A DNA stretch of 64,000 bases. Origin: Sipunculus nudus. Lineage: Eukaryota > Annelida > Sipuncula > Golfingiida > Sipunculidae. The DNA lies in the NCBI GenBank assembly GCA_026874595.1, contig CM049316.1:63407176-63471175 (forward strand), written 5' to 3'. Numbering within the stretch: the first letter of the stretch is position 1; every line of letters starts with the position of its first letter. Below, piece after piece: positions 36,219 through 49,484 of the stretch. Below the pieces are notes generated by a model that saw nothing but the letters and a program-made list of their open reading frames with translations, was not told the origin of the DNA and ran no database searches. The translations under genes were made by a program, and so were the position numbers.

Positions 36219-37802
36219 CTTGAGTACCAGAATGGATCTGCTGAACTGGGATGAGCAGTTCAATTTTTATACTCGAAGCTGAGTAGTTCAGTGACATGTT
36301 GGTGTAGTATCAGAGCATATAGACAGCCCACGTGACACAAGTCTTTGTACTCCGTAGCGCGTGTGGTCTACTAGTGCTTGATGAGCGTCTCCGCCGCCAG
36401 CTAAAGTTTTTTATGCGAAGTGTCTGAGGAGTTTGCCTAATTACCTGAGAAGTTTGTTTGATTACCTGAGTAGTATGTTCAACTAGAGTAGACACACGTC
36501 GGGTCCCCACGTCACCCGCTGATTGTGATATTTATATATTGGATATATATGTTTTTCATATAAAATTGCACAGTCAATTACAATGTACAAATTCATGATA
36601 GTCGTCGTGCGTCTGATCATTACAATTTTTCCCCAAACAGCGGACTTTTTATTCAAATTTTCGGCTGTATCTGGAAGATTTATTGTCAATTAAAAAGAAC
36701 GAAATATACCATGTTTGTAAGTCTGATAAAAATGTTTTAAAATGTTTGAATTATTTGTGTTGATGGCATTACTCGAACAGATTCAGATATTTTTCGAAAA
36801 CGTGTGAATCGAAAATACAAATTTCAAAGATTGCGCTTTACTGAGTACCCTCTAGTTATATTTGACCGATTGAATGAATGTACCGAAATATGATATATAT
36901 TTAGCAAACGCTTATTTGAGCCCAGTGTAGGCGGTTGCATTATAGTTATCGGTTTTACCAAACGTCATGCCGCCTGTCCGTCCGTCACCGTCGTTCGCGC
37001 GCATTATTAACTCAAAGACCGTTCCGGCCACTGCCGCGAATTTTGATTGAAGATATATACTTTTACCAGGACGAGCGCGATTGATCTCAAACCGATCAGA
37101 AATCCGTAACGCCGACAGGCAGGCATCATAGAATTTTCTGATCACGAGCAATAACGAAGAACATTTAATGTCTCAGTCATTTCTGGTCATAATTCTGTGA
37201 TATGTACTCTTAAAAAATAATTCACCACCTTGATAATTAATGGAAAGCTGTCATAGACCGTATAAATATCATAGTTCCCCGTATATTCTGTGTCCGGATT
37301 ATTAATAATATTCTTTGGTGAGTGTTACGTAAGAGAGTAAATGAACGCATCCAGGTGGAGATAACATGAGTCACGGTAAGGTTGCATCACAGGTGTGCTT
37401 TGGACGCCAGGAGTAAGGTGGTCCCTGATCCAAAAGAATGACAATGGTCTGGAAATCGGATGAGTTCAAGAAACTACGCTATCTCGAAATCGGAAAGAAT
37501 GCCGTAAATAGGAAATATACTTTATCTGTTGCAGATTAAATAAATATTTATTTCGAGGTTGTAGACCTAACCTGCAACAAAGTTTCATGAAGATCACATC
37601 CTTACCTTTTAAAATTAGTTGCTGACAGACAGAGAGATCAACCGCGAAAGCGAGAGCATTAAATCAACAAACACCGATAAAAACATAATGCCTCCTCACG
37701 AAGATGTAATAAAAATAATAAATATTTACAAGAATAATAATTATAATAAAAATTGTAATAATTATGATCGTGAAGGTGAAGGTCAGATCTGTATGAGATA
37801 CT

Positions 37803-37818
37803 GGCTCTGAAAAGAGCC
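37803..37818 (-). terminator. Histone-type 3' stem-loop, copy 20
   Basis: Perfect stem, loop TTTC. Confidence 0.85.
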
Positions 37819-37855
37819 TTGTATTTAACTCAGTTTGAGTTTAACGGGTGTTTTC

Positions 37856-38149
37856 TCAGTTGGTGTTCTCCTGGTAGATTTGTCTGAGCTCCTGCTGAAG
37901 CACAGCCATCTGTTCCCGAAGTTTCTCTTTGTAGCGCCAGTAGGAAGCTCTGGTCTCATGCAGAACTGCCAACTCAATGCGATTGTTGTAGCGACAGCCC
38001 CAAGCACCAGACTTCTCAGACCGCTGGTAACGCATTGCTGTTAGCTGCATTCTGTCTGCCAGTAAGGTCAGCTGCTGCTCTGCCCTCTTCAGCTTCATCT
38101 GTGTGAAGACAAGCTGCTTGTAGATAATGTTAGCTTCCGTTAATGCCAT
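37856..38149 (-). CDS. Small basic helical protein, array copy 20
   Basis: Intact, same protein as copy 5, with a silent change in the Ala61 codon. Counterpart of copies 5 and 12. Confidence 0.62.
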   Translation of the reverse strand: MALTEANIIYKQLVFTQMKLKRAEQQLTLLADRMQLTAMRYQRSEKSGAWGCRYNNRIELAVLHETRASYWRYKEKLREQMAVLQQELRQIYQENTN

Positions 38150-39732
38150 CTTGAGTACCATAATGGATCTGCTGAGCTGGGATGAGCAGTTCAATTTTTA
38201 TACTCGAAGCTGAGTAGTTCAGTGACATGTTGGTGTAGTATCAGAGCATATAGACAGCCCACGTGACACAAGTCTTTGTACTCCGTAGCGCGTGTGGTCT
38301 ACTAGTGCTTGATGAGCGTCTCCGCCGCCAGCTAAAGTTTTTTATGCGAAGTGTCTGAGGAGTTTGCCTAATTACCTGAGAAGTTTGTTTGATTACCTGA
38401 GTAGTATGTTCAACTAGAGTAGACACACGTCGGGTCCCCACGTCACCCGCTGATTGTGATATTGAAATATTGCATATATGTATATTTCATATAAAATTGC
38501 ACAGTCAATTACAATGTACAAATTCATGATAGTCGTCGTGCGTCTGATCATTACAATTTTTCCCCAAACAGCGGACTTTTTATTCAAATTTTCGGCTGTA
38601 TCTGGAAGATTTATTGTCAATTAAAAAGAACGAAATATACCATGTTTGTAAGTCTGATAAAATTGTTTTAAAATGTTTGAATTATTTGTGTTGATGGCAT
38701 TACTCGAACAGATTCAGATATTTTTCGAAAACGTGTGAATCGAAAATACAAATTTCAAAGATTGCGCTTTACTGAGTACCCTCTAGTTATATTTGACCGA
38801 TTGAATGAATGTACCGAAATATGATATATATTTAGCAAACGCTTATTTGAGCCCAGTGTAGGCGGTTGCATTATAGTTATCGGTTTTACCAAACGTCATG
38901 CCGCCTGTCCGTCCGTCACCGTCGTTCGCGCGCATTATTAACTCAAAGACCGTTCCGGCCACTGCCGCGAATTTTGACTGAAGATATATACTTTTACCAG
39001 GACGAGCGCGATTGATCTCAAACCGATCAGAAATCCGTAACGCCGACAGGCAGGCATCATAGAATTTTCTGATCACGAGCAATAACGAAGAACATTTAAT
39101 GTCTCAGTCATTTCTGGTCATAATTCTGTGATATGTACTCTTAAAAATAATTCACCACCTTGATAATTAATGGAAAGCTGTCATAGACCGTATAAATATC
39201 ATAGTTCCCCGTATATTCTGTGTCCGGATTATTAATAATATTCTTTGGTGAGTGTTACGTAAGAGAGTAAATGAACGCATCCAGGTGGAGATAACATGAG
39301 TCACGGTAAGGTTGCATCACAGGTGTGCTTTGGACGCCAGGAGTAAGGTGGTCCCTGATCCCAGTGAATGACAATGGTCTGGAAATCGGATGAGTTCAAG
39401 AAATTACGCTATCTCGAAATCGGAAAGAATGCCGTAAATAGGAAATATACTTTATCTGTTGCAGATTAAATAAATATTTTTTTCGAGGTTGTAGACCTAA
39501 CCTGCAACAAAGTTTCATGAAAATCGCATCCTTACCTTTTAAAATTAGTTGCTGACAGACAGAGAGATCAACCGCGAAAGCGAGAGCATTAAATCAACAA
39601 ACACCGATAAAAACATAATGCCTCCTCACGAAGATGTAATAAAAATAATAAATATTTACAAGAATAATAATTATAATAAAAATTGTAATAATTATGATCG
39701 TGAAGGTGAAGGTCAGATCTGTATGAGATACT

Positions 39733-39748
39733 GGCTCTGAAAAGAGCC
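39733..39748 (-). terminator. Histone-type 3' stem-loop, copy 21
   Basis: Perfect stem, loop TTTC. Confidence 0.85.
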
Positions 39749-39785
39749 ATGTATTTAACTCAGTTTGAGTTTAACGGGTGTTTTC

Positions 39786-40079
39786 TCAGTTGGTGTTCTC
39801 CTGGTAGATTTGTCTGAGCTCCTGCTGAAGCACAGCCATCTGTTCCCGAAGTTTCTCTTTGTAGCGCCAGTAGGAAGCTCTGGTCTCATGCAGAACCGCC
39901 AACTCAATGCGATTGTTGTAGCGACAGCCCCAAGCACCAGACTTCTCAGACCGCTGGTAACGCATTGCTGTTAGCTGCATTCTGTCTGCCAGTAAGGTCA
40001 GCTGCTGCTCTGCCCTCTTCAGCTTCATCTGTGTGAAGACAAGCTGCTTGTAGATAATGTTAGCTTCCGTTAATGCCAT
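39786..40079 (-). CDS. Small basic helical protein, array copy 21
   Basis: Intact, same 97-residue protein as copy 5. The base just outside the stem on its plus-strand right flank differs (near 39749), but the stem itself does not. Confidence 0.62.
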   Translation of the reverse strand: MALTEANIIYKQLVFTQMKLKRAEQQLTLLADRMQLTAMRYQRSEKSGAWGCRYNNRIELAVLHETRASYWRYKEKLREQMAVLQQELRQIYQENTN

Positions 40080-41664
40080 CTTGAGTACCAGAATGGATCT
40101 GCTGAACTGGGATGAGCAGTTCAATTTTTATACTCGAAGCTGAGTAGTTCAGTGACATGTTGGTGTAGTATCAGAGCATATAGACAGCCCACGTGACACA
40201 AGTCTTTGTACTCCGTAGCGCGTGTGGTCTACTAGTGCTTGATGAGCGTCTCCGCCGCCAGCTACAGTTTTTTATGCGAAGTGTCTGAGGAGTCTGCCTA
40301 ATTACCTGAGTAGTTTGTTTGATTACCTGAGTAGTATGTTCAACTAGAGTAGACACACGTCGGGTCCCCACGTCACCCGCTGATTGTGATATTTATATAT
40401 TGGATATATATGTTTTTCATATAAAATTGCACAGTCAATTACAATGTACAAATTCATGATAGTCGTCGTGCGTCTGATCATTACAATTTTTCCCCAAGCA
40501 GCGGACTTTTTATTCAAATTTTCGGCTGTATCTGGAAGATTTATTGTCAATTAAAAAGAACGAAATATACCATGTTTGTAAGTCTGATAAAATTGTTTTA
40601 AAATGTTTGAATTATTTGTGTTGATGGCATTACTCGAACAGATTCAGATATTTTTCGAAAACGTGTGAATCGAAAATACAAATTTCAAAGATTGCGCTTT
40701 ACTGAGTACCCTCTAGTTATATTTGACCGATTGAATGAATGTACCGAAATATGATATATATTTAGCAAACGCTTATTTGAGCCCAGTGTAGGCGGTTGCA
40801 TTATAGTTATCGGTTTCACCAAACGTCATGCCGCCTGTCCGTCCGTCACGGTCGTTCGCGCGCATTTTTAACTCAAAGACCGTTCCGGCCACTGCCGCGA
40901 ATTTTGACTGAAGATATATACTTTTACCAGGAAGAGCGCGATTGATCTCAAACCGATCAGAAATCCGTAACGTCGACAGGCAGGCATCATAGAATTTTCT
41001 GATCACGAGCAATAACGAAGAACCTTTAATGTCTCAGTCATTTCTGGTCATTATTCTGTGATATGTACTCTTAAAAAATAATGCACCACCTTGAAAATTA
41101 ATGGAAAGCTGTTATAGACCGTATAAATATCATAGTTCCCGTATATTCTTTGTCCGGATTATTAATAATATTCTTTGGTGAGTGTTACGTAAGAGAGTAA
41201 ATGAACGCATCAAGGTGGAGATAACATGAGTCACGGTAAGGAAATTGCGTGGTTGCATCACAGGTGTGCTTTGGACGCCAGGAGTAAGGTGGTCCCTGAT
41301 TCCAGTAAATGACAATGGTCTGGAACTCGGATGAGTTCAAGATATTACGCTATCTCGAAATCGGAAAGAATGCCGTAAATAGGAAATGTACTCTATCATG
41401 TTGCAGATTAAATAAATATTTATTCCGAGGTTGCAGACCTAACCTGCAACAAAGTTTCATTAAAATCCGATCCTTACCTTTTAAAATCAGTTGCTGACAG
41501 ATCAACCCCGAAAGCGAGAGCATGAAATCAACAAACACTGATAAGAACATAATACCTCCTCACGAAGATATAATAAAAAATAAATATTTATAATAATGAT
41601 GATTATAATAAAAAATGTAATAATTATGATCGTGAAGGTGAAGGTCAGATCTGTATGAGATACT

Positions 41665-41680
41665 GGCTCTGAAAAGAGCC
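41665..41680 (-). terminator. Histone-type 3' stem-loop, copy 22
   Basis: Perfect stem, loop TTTC. Confidence 0.85.
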
Positions 41681-41717
41681 TTGTATTTAACTCGGTTTGA
41701 GTTTAACGGGTGTTTTC

Positions 41718-42011
41718 TCAGTTGGTGTTCTCCTGGTAGATTTGTCTGAGCTCCTGCTGAAGCACAGCCATCTGTTCCTGAAGTTTCTCTCTGTAGCGCC
41801 AGTAGGAAGCTCTGGTCTCATGCAACACCGCCAACTCAATGCGATTGTTGTAGCGACAGCCCCATGCACCAGACTTCTCAGACCGCTGGTAACGCATTGC
41901 TGTTAGCTGCATTCTGTCTGTCAGTAACGTCAGCTGCTGCTCTGCCCTCTTCAGCTTTATCTGTGTGAAGACAAACTGCTCGTAGATAATGTTAGCTTCC
42001 GTAAATGCCAT
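41718..42011 (-). CDS. Small basic helical protein, array copy 22
   Basis: Intact, with L3F, K11E, L13F, M18I, A31T, K74R and R78Q. It is the first strongly divergent edge copy with an intact frame; its upstream E-box is mutated to CACATG. Confidence 0.6.
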   Translation of the reverse strand: MAFTEANIIYEQFVFTQIKLKRAEQQLTLLTDRMQLTAMRYQRSEKSGAWGCRYNNRIELAVLHETRASYWRYREKLQEQMAVLQQELRQIYQENTN

Positions 42012-43601
42012 CTTGAGTACCAGAATGGATCTGCTGAGCTGGGATGAGAAGCTCAATTTTTATACTCGAAGCTGAGTAGTTCAGTGACATGTTGGTGTAG
42101 TATCAGAGCATGTAGACAGCCCACATGACACAAGTCTTTGTACTCCGTAGCGCGTGTGGTCTACTAGTGCTTGATGAGCGTCTCCGCCGCCAGCTAAAGT
42201 TTTTTATGCGAAGTGTCTGAGGAGTTTGCCTAATTACTTGAGTAGTTTGTTTGATTACCTGAGTAGTTTGTTCAACTAGAGTGGACACACGTCGGGTCCC
42301 CACGTCACCCGCTGATTGTGATATTTATATATTGCATATATGTATATTTCATATAAAATTGCGCAGTCAATTACAATGTTTAAATTCATGATAGTCGTCA
42401 TGCGTCTGATCATTACAATTTTTCCCCAAACAGCGGACTTTTTATTCAAATTTTCGGCTGTATCTGGAAGATTTATTGTCAATTACAAAGAACGAAATAT
42501 ACCATGTTTGTAAGTCTGATAAAATTGTTTTAAAATGTTTGAATTATTTGTGTTGATGGCATTACTCGAACAGATTCAGATATCTTTCGAAAACGTGTGA
42601 ATCGAAAATACAAATTTCAAAGACTGCGCTTTACTGAGTACCCTCCAGTTATATTTGACCGATTGAATGAATGTACCGAAATATGATATATATTTTGTAA
42701 ACGCTTATTTGAGCCCAATGTTGGCGGTTGCATTATAGTCATCGGTTTTACCAAACGTCATGCCGCCTGTCCGTCCTTCACGTTCGTTCACGCGAATTTT
42801 TAACTCAAAGACCGTTCCGGCCACTGCCGCGAATTTTGACTGAAAATATATACTTTTACCAGGACGAGCGCGATTCATCTCAAACCGATCAGAAATCCTT
42901 AACGCCGACAGGCAGCCATCATAGAATTTTCTGATCACGAGCAATAACGAAGAACATTTAATGTCTCAGTCATTTCTGGTCATAATTCTTTGATATGTAC
43001 TCTTACAAAATAATTCACCACCTTGATAATTAATGGAAAGCTGTCATAGACCGTATAAATATCATAGTTCCCCGTATATTCTATGTCCGGATTATTAATA
43101 ATATTCTTTTGTGAGTGTTACGTAAGAGAGTAAATAAACGCATCCAGGTGGAGATAACATGAGTCTCGGTAAGGAAATTGCGTGGTTGCATCACAGGTGT
43201 GCTTTGGACGCCAGGAGTAAGGCGGTCCCTGATTCCAGTGAATGACAATGGTCTGGAACTCGGATGAGTTCAAGAAATTACGCTATCTCGAAATCGGAAA
43301 GAAGGCCGTAAATAGGAAATGTACTCTATGGTGTTGCAGATTAAAAAAAAATATTTATTCCGATGTTGTAGACCTAACCTGCAAAAAGTTTCATCAAAAT
43401 CCCATCCTTGCCTTTTAAAATCAGTTGCTGACAGATCAACCCCCGAAAGGGAGAGCATGAAATCAACAAACAATGATAAAAACATAAAACCTCCTCACGA
43501 AGATGTTATAAAAATAATAAATATTTATAATAATGATAATTATAATAAAAATTGTAATAATTATGATCGTGAAGGTGAAGGTCAGATCTGTATGAGATAC
43601 T

Positions 43602-43617
43602 GGCTCTGAAAAGAGCC
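43602..43617 (-). terminator. Histone-type 3' stem-loop, copy 23
   Basis: Perfect stem, loop TTTC. Confidence 0.85.
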
Positions 43618-43654
43618 TTGTATTTAACTCAGTTTGAGTTTAACGGGTGTTTTC

Positions 43655-43948
43655 TCAGTTGGTGTTCTCCTGGTAGATTTGTCTGAGCTCCTGCTGAAGC
43701 ACAGCCATCTGTTCCCGAAGTTTCTTTTTGTAGCGCCAGTAGGAAGCTCTGGTCTCATGCAGAACCGCCAACTCAATGCGATTGTTGTAGCGACAGCCCC
43801 AAGCACCAGACTTCTCAGACCGCTGGTAACGCATTGCTGTTAGCTGCATTCTGTCTGCCAGTAAGGTCAGCTGCTGCACTGCCCTATTCAGCTTCATCTG
43901 TGTGAAGACAAACTGCTTGTAGATAATGTTAGCTTCCGTAAATGCCAT
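43655..43948 (-). CDS. Small basic helical protein, array copy 23
   Basis: Intact, with L3F, L13F, K21N, E24V and E75K. K21N and E24V are non-conservative within the first helix, so function may be altered. Confidence 0.57.
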   Translation of the reverse strand: MAFTEANIIYKQFVFTQMKLNRAVQQLTLLADRMQLTAMRYQRSEKSGAWGCRYNNRIELAVLHETRASYWRYKKKLREQMAVLQQELRQIYQENTN

Positions 43949-45546
43949 CTTGAGTACCAGAATGGATCTGCTGAGCTGGGATGAGCAGTTCAATTTTTAT
44001 ACTCGAAGCTGAGTAGTTCAGTGACATGTTGGTGTAGTATAAGAGCATATAGACAGCCCACGTGACACAAGTCTTTGTACTCCGTAGCGCGTGTGGTCTA
44101 CTAGTGCTTGATGAGCGTCTCCGCCGCCAGCTAAAGTTTTTTATGCGAAGTGTCTGAGGAGTCTGCCTAATTACCTGAGTAGTTTGTTTGATTACCTGAG
44201 TAGTATGTTCAACTAGAGTAGACACACGTCGGGTCCCCACGTCACCCGCTGATTGTGATATTTATATATTGGATATATGTGTTTTTCATATAAAATTGCA
44301 CAGTCAATTACAATGTACAAATTCATGATAGTCGTCGTGCGTCTGATCATTACGATTTTGCCCCAAACAGCGGACTTTTTATTCAAATTTTCGGCTGTAT
44401 CTGGAAGATTTATTGTCAATTAAAAAGAACGAAATATACCATGTTTGTAAGTCTGATGAATTTGTTTTAAAATGTTTGAATTATTTGTGTTGATGGCATT
44501 ACTCGAACAGATTCAGATATTTTTCGAAAACGTGTGAATCGAAAATACAAATTTCAAAGTTTGCGCTTTACTGAGTGCCCTCTAGTTATATTTGACCGAT
44601 TGAATGAATGTACCGAAATATGATATATATTAAGCAAACGCTTATTTGAGCCCAATGTAGGCGGTTGCATCATAGTTATCGGTTTTACCAAACGTCATGC
44701 CGCCTGTCCGTCCGTCACGGTCGTTTGCGCGCATTGTTAACTCAAAGACCGTTCCGGCCACTGCCGCGAATTTTGACTGAAAATATATACTTTTACCAGG
44801 ACGAGCGCGATTCATCTAAAACCGATCAGAAATCCGTAACGCCGACAGGCAGGCATCATAGAAATTTCTGATCACGAGCAATAACAAAGAACCTTTAATG
44901 TCTCAGTCATTTCTGGTCATAATTCTGTGAAATGTACTCTTAAAAAATAATTCACCACCTTGATAATTAATGGAAAGCTGTCTTAGACCGTATAAATATC
45001 ATAGTTCCCCGTATATTCTGTGTCCGGATTATTAATAATATTCTTTGGTGAGTGTTACGTAAGAGAGTAAATGAACGCATCCAGGTGGAGATAACATGAG
45101 TCACGGTAAGGAAATTGCGTGGTTGTATCACAGGTGGGCTTTGGACGCCAGGAGTAAGGTGGTCCCTGATCCCAGTGAATGACAATGGTCTGGAACTCGG
45201 ATGAGTTCAAGAAATTACGCTAACTCGAAATCGGAAAGAATGCCGTAAATAGGAAATGTACTCTATCGTGTTGCAGATTAAAAAAAAATATTTATTCAGA
45301 GGTTGTAGACCTAACCTGCAACAAAGTTTCATGAAAATCCCATCCTTACCTTTTAAAATCAGTTGCTGACAGACAGAGAGATCAACCCCGAAAGGGAGAG
45401 CATGAAATCAACAAAAACTGATAAAAACATAATACCTCCTCACGAAGATGTAATAAAAATAATAAATATTTATAATAATGATAATTATAATAAAAATTGT
45501 AATAATTATGATCGTGAAGGTGAAGGTCAGATCTGTATGAGATACT

Positions 45547-45562
45547 GGCTCTGAAAAGAGCC
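45547..45562 (-). terminator. Histone-type 3' stem-loop, copy 24
   Basis: Perfect stem, loop TTTC. Confidence 0.85.
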
Positions 45563-45599
45563 TTGTATTTAACTCAGTTTGAGTTTTAGGGGTGTTTTC

Positions 45600-45893
45600 T
45601 CAGTTGGTGTTCTCCTGGTAGATTTGTCTGAGCTCCTGCTGAAGCACAGCCATCTGTTCCTGAAGTTTCTCTCTGTAGCGCCAATAGGAAGGTCTGGTCT
45701 CATGCAACACCGCCAACTCAATGCGATTGTTGTAGCGACAGCCCCAAGCACCAGACTTCTCAGACCGATGGTAACGCATTGCTGTTAGCTGCATTCTGTC
45801 CGCCAGTAACGTCAGCTGCTGCTCTGCCCTTTTCAGCTTCATCTGTGTGAAGACAAACTGCTTGTAGATAATGTTAGCTTCCGTAAATGCCAT
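45600..45893 (-). CDS. Small basic helical protein, array copy 24
   Basis: Intact, with L3F, L13F, Q42H, A68P, K74R and R78Q. The proline at 68 would kink the second helix. Copy 25 has the same protein. Confidence 0.57.
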   Translation of the reverse strand: MAFTEANIIYKQFVFTQMKLKRAEQQLTLLADRMQLTAMRYHRSEKSGAWGCRYNNRIELAVLHETRPSYWRYREKLQEQMAVLQQELRQIYQENTN

Positions 45894-47489
45894 CTTGAGT
45901 ACCAGAATGGATCTGCTGAGCTGGGATGAGCAGCTCAATTTTTATACTCGAAGCTGAGTAGTTCAGTGACATGTTGGTGTAGTATCAGAGCATGTAGACA
46001 GCCCACGTGACACAAGTCTTTGTACTCCGTAGCGCGTGTGGTCTACTAGTGCTTGATGAGCGTCTCCGCCGCCAGCTAAAGTTTCTTATGCGAAGTGTCT
46101 GAGGAGTTTGCTTAATTACTTGAGTAGTTTGTTTGATTACCTGAGTAGTTTGTTCAACTAGAGTGGACACACGTCGGGTCTCCACGTCACCCGCTGATTG
46201 TGATATTTATATATTGGATATATGTATATTTCATATAAAATTGCGCAGTCAATTACAATATATAAATTCATGATAGTCGTCGTGCGTCTGATCATTACAA
46301 TTTTTCCCCAAACAGCGGACTTTTTATTCAAATTTTCGGCTGCATCTGGAAGATTTATTGTCAATCACAAAGAAGGAAATATACCATGTTTGTAAGTCTG
46401 ATAAAATTGTTTTAAAATGTTTGAATTATTTGTGTTGAAGGCATTACTCGAACAGATTAAGATATTTTTCGAAAACGTGTGAATCGAAAACACAAATTTC
46501 AAAGATTGCGCTTTACTGAGTACCCTCTAGTTATATTTGACCGATTGAATGAATGTACCGAAATATGATATATATTTAGCAAACGCTTATTTGAGCCCAG
46601 TGTAGGCGGTTGCATTATAGTGATCGGTTTTACCAAACGTCATGCCGCTTTGTCCGTCCGTCACGGTCGTTCGCGCGCATTATTAACTCAAAGACCGTTC
46701 CGGCCACTGCCGCGAATTTTGACTGAAGATATATACTTTTACCAGGACGAGCGCGATTGATCTCAAACCGATCAGAAATCCGTAACGTCGACAGGCAGGC
46801 ATCATAGAATTTTCTGATCACGAGCAATAACGAAGAACCTTTAATGGCTCAGTCATTTCTGGTCATTATTCTGTGATATGTAATTTAAAAAATAATGCAC
46901 CACCTTGATAATTAATGGAAAGCTGTTATAGACCGTATAAATATCATAGTTCCCCGTATATTCTGTGTCCGGATTATTAATAATATTCTTTGGTGAGTGT
47001 TACGTAAGAGAGTAAATGAACGCATCCAGGTGGAGATAACATGAGTCACGGTAAGGAAATTGCGTGGTTGCATCACAGGTGTGCTTTGGACGCCAGGAGT
47101 AAGGTGGTCCCTGATCCCAGTGAATGACAATGGTTTGGAACTCGGATGAGTTCAAGAAATTACGCTATCTCGAAATCGGAAAGAATGCCGTAAATAGGAA
47201 ATGTACTCTATCATGTTGCATATTAAAAAAATATTTATTCAGAGGTTGTAGACCTAACCTGCAACAAAGTTTCATGTAAATCCCATCCTTACCTTTTAAA
47301 ATCAGTTGCTGACAGACAGAGAGATCAACCCCGAAAGGGAGAGCATGAAATCAACAAACACTGATAAAAACATAATACCTCCTCACGAAGATGTAATAAA
47401 AATAATAAATATTTATAATAATGATAATTATAATAAAAATTGTAATAATTATGATCGTGAAGGTGAAGGTCAGATCTGTATGAGATACT

Positions 47490-47505
47490 GGCTCTGAAAA
47501 GAGCC
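47490..47505 (-). terminator. Histone-type 3' stem-loop, copy 25
   Basis: Perfect stem, loop TTTC. Confidence 0.85.
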
Positions 47506-47542
47506 TTGTATTTAACTCAGTTTGAGTTTTAGGGGTGTTTTC

Positions 47543-47836
47543 TCAGTTGGTGTTCTCCTGGTAGATTTGTCTGAGCTCCTGCTGAAGCACAGCCATCTGT
47601 TCCTGAAGTTTCTCTCTGTAGCGCCAATAGGAAGGTCTGGTCTCATGCAACACCGCCAACTCAATGCGATTGTTGTAGCGACAGCCCCAAGCACCAGACT
47701 TCTCAGACCGATGGTAACGCATTGCTGTTAGCTGCATTCTGTCCGCCAGTAACGTCAGCTGCTGCTCTGCCCTTTTCAGCTTCATCTGTGTGAAGACAAA
47801 CTGCTTGTAGATAATGTTAGCTTCCGTAAATGCCAT
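47543..47836 (-). CDS. Small basic helical protein, array copy 25
   Basis: Intact and the same protein as copy 24, 1943 bp away, as part of a recent one-unit duplication. Confidence 0.57.
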   Translation of the reverse strand: MAFTEANIIYKQFVFTQMKLKRAEQQLTLLADRMQLTAMRYHRSEKSGAWGCRYNNRIELAVLHETRPSYWRYREKLQEQMAVLQQELRQIYQENTN

Positions 47837-49431
47837 CTTGAGTACCAGAATGGATCTGCTGAGCTGGGATGAGCAGCTCAATTTTTATACTCGAAGCTGA
47901 GTAGTTCAGTGACATGTTGGTGTAGTATCAGAGCATGTAGACAGCCCACGTGACACAAGTCTTTGTACTCCGTAGCGCGTGTGGTCTACTAGTGCTTGAT
48001 GAGCGTCTCCGCCGCCAGCTAAAGTTTCTTATGCGAATTGTCTGAGGAGTTTGCTTAATTACTTGAGTAGTTTGTTTGATTACCTGAGTAGTTTGTTCAA
48101 CTAGAGTGGACACACGTCGGGTCTCCACGTCACCCGCTGATTGTGATATTTATATATTGGATATATGTATATTTCATATAAAATTGCGCAGTCAATTACA
48201 ATGTATAAATTCATGATAGTCGACGTGCGTCTGATCATTACAATTTTTTCCCAAACAGCGGACTTTTTATTCAAATTTTCGGCTGCATCTGGAAGATTTA
48301 TTGTCAATCACAAAGAAGGAAATATACCATGTTTGTAAGTCTGATAAAATTGTTTTAAAATGTTTGAATTATTTGTGTTGAAGGCATTACTCGAACAGAT
48401 TAAGATATTTTTCGAAAACGTGTGAATCGAAAACACAAATTTCAAAGATTGCGCTTTACTGAGTACCCTCTAGTTATATTTGACCGATTGAATGAATGTA
48501 CCGAAATATGATATATATTTAGCAAACGCTTATTTGAGCCCAGTGTAGGCGGTTGCATTATAGTGATCGGTTTTACCAAACGTCATGCCGCTTTGTCCGT
48601 CCGTCACGGTCGTTCGCGCGCATTATTAACTCAAAGACCGTTCCGGCCACTGCCGCGAATTTTGACTGAAGATATATACTTTTACCAGGACGAGCGCGAT
48701 TGATCTCAAACCGATCAGAAATCCGTAACGTCGACAGGCAGGCATCATAGAATTTTCTGATCACGAGCAATAACGAAGAACCTTTAATGGCTCAGTCATT
48801 TCTGGTCATTATTCTGTGATATGTAATTTAAAAAATAATGCACCACCTTGATAATTAATGGAAAGCTGTTATAGACCGTATAAATATCATAGTTCCCCGT
48901 ATATTCTGTGTCCGGATTATTAATAATATTCTTTGGTGAGTGTTACGTAAGAGAGTAAATGAACGCATCCAGGTGGAGATAACATGAGTCACGGTAAGGA
49001 AATTGCGTGGTTGCATCACAGGTGTGCTTTGGACGCCAGGAGTAAGGTGGTCCCTGATCCCAGTGAATGACAATGGTTTGGAACTCGGATGAGTTCAAGA
49101 AATTACGCTATCTCGAAATCGGAAAGAATGCCGTAAATAGGAAATGTACTCTATCATGTTGCATATTAAATAAATATATATTCCGAGGTTGCAGACCTAA
49201 CCTGCAACAAAGTTTCATCAAAATCCCATCCTTACCTTTTAAAATTAGTTGCTGACAGACAGATAGATCAACCGCGAAAGCGAGAGCATGAAATCTACAA
49301 ACACTGATAAAAACATAATACCTCCTCACGAAGATATAATAAAAAAATAAATATTTATAATAATGATAATTATAATAAAAATTGTAACAATTATGATCGT
49401 GAAGGTGAAGGTCAGATCTGTATGAGATACT

Positions 49432-49447
49432 GGCTCTGAAAAGAGCC
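49432..49447 (-). terminator. Histone-type 3' stem-loop, copy 26
   Basis: Perfect stem, loop TTTC. Confidence 0.85.
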
Positions 49448-49484
49448 TTGTTTTTAACTCAGTTTGAGTTTAACGGGTGTTTTC

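Larger units (their letters stand above)
30879..38450. repeat. Higher-order repeat copy C (units 17 to about 20, partial)
   Basis: Units 17, 18, 19 and most of 20 repeat the types of units 9-12. Examples are M39T in unit 17, the unit-3 type variant in unit 18, H64P in unit 19, and a shared spacer variant near 37434 that is also found at 8475 and 21980. Correspondence is lost in the right part of unit 20, where the AT-rich spacer after the gene differs. The right end is approximate. Confidence 0.7.
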
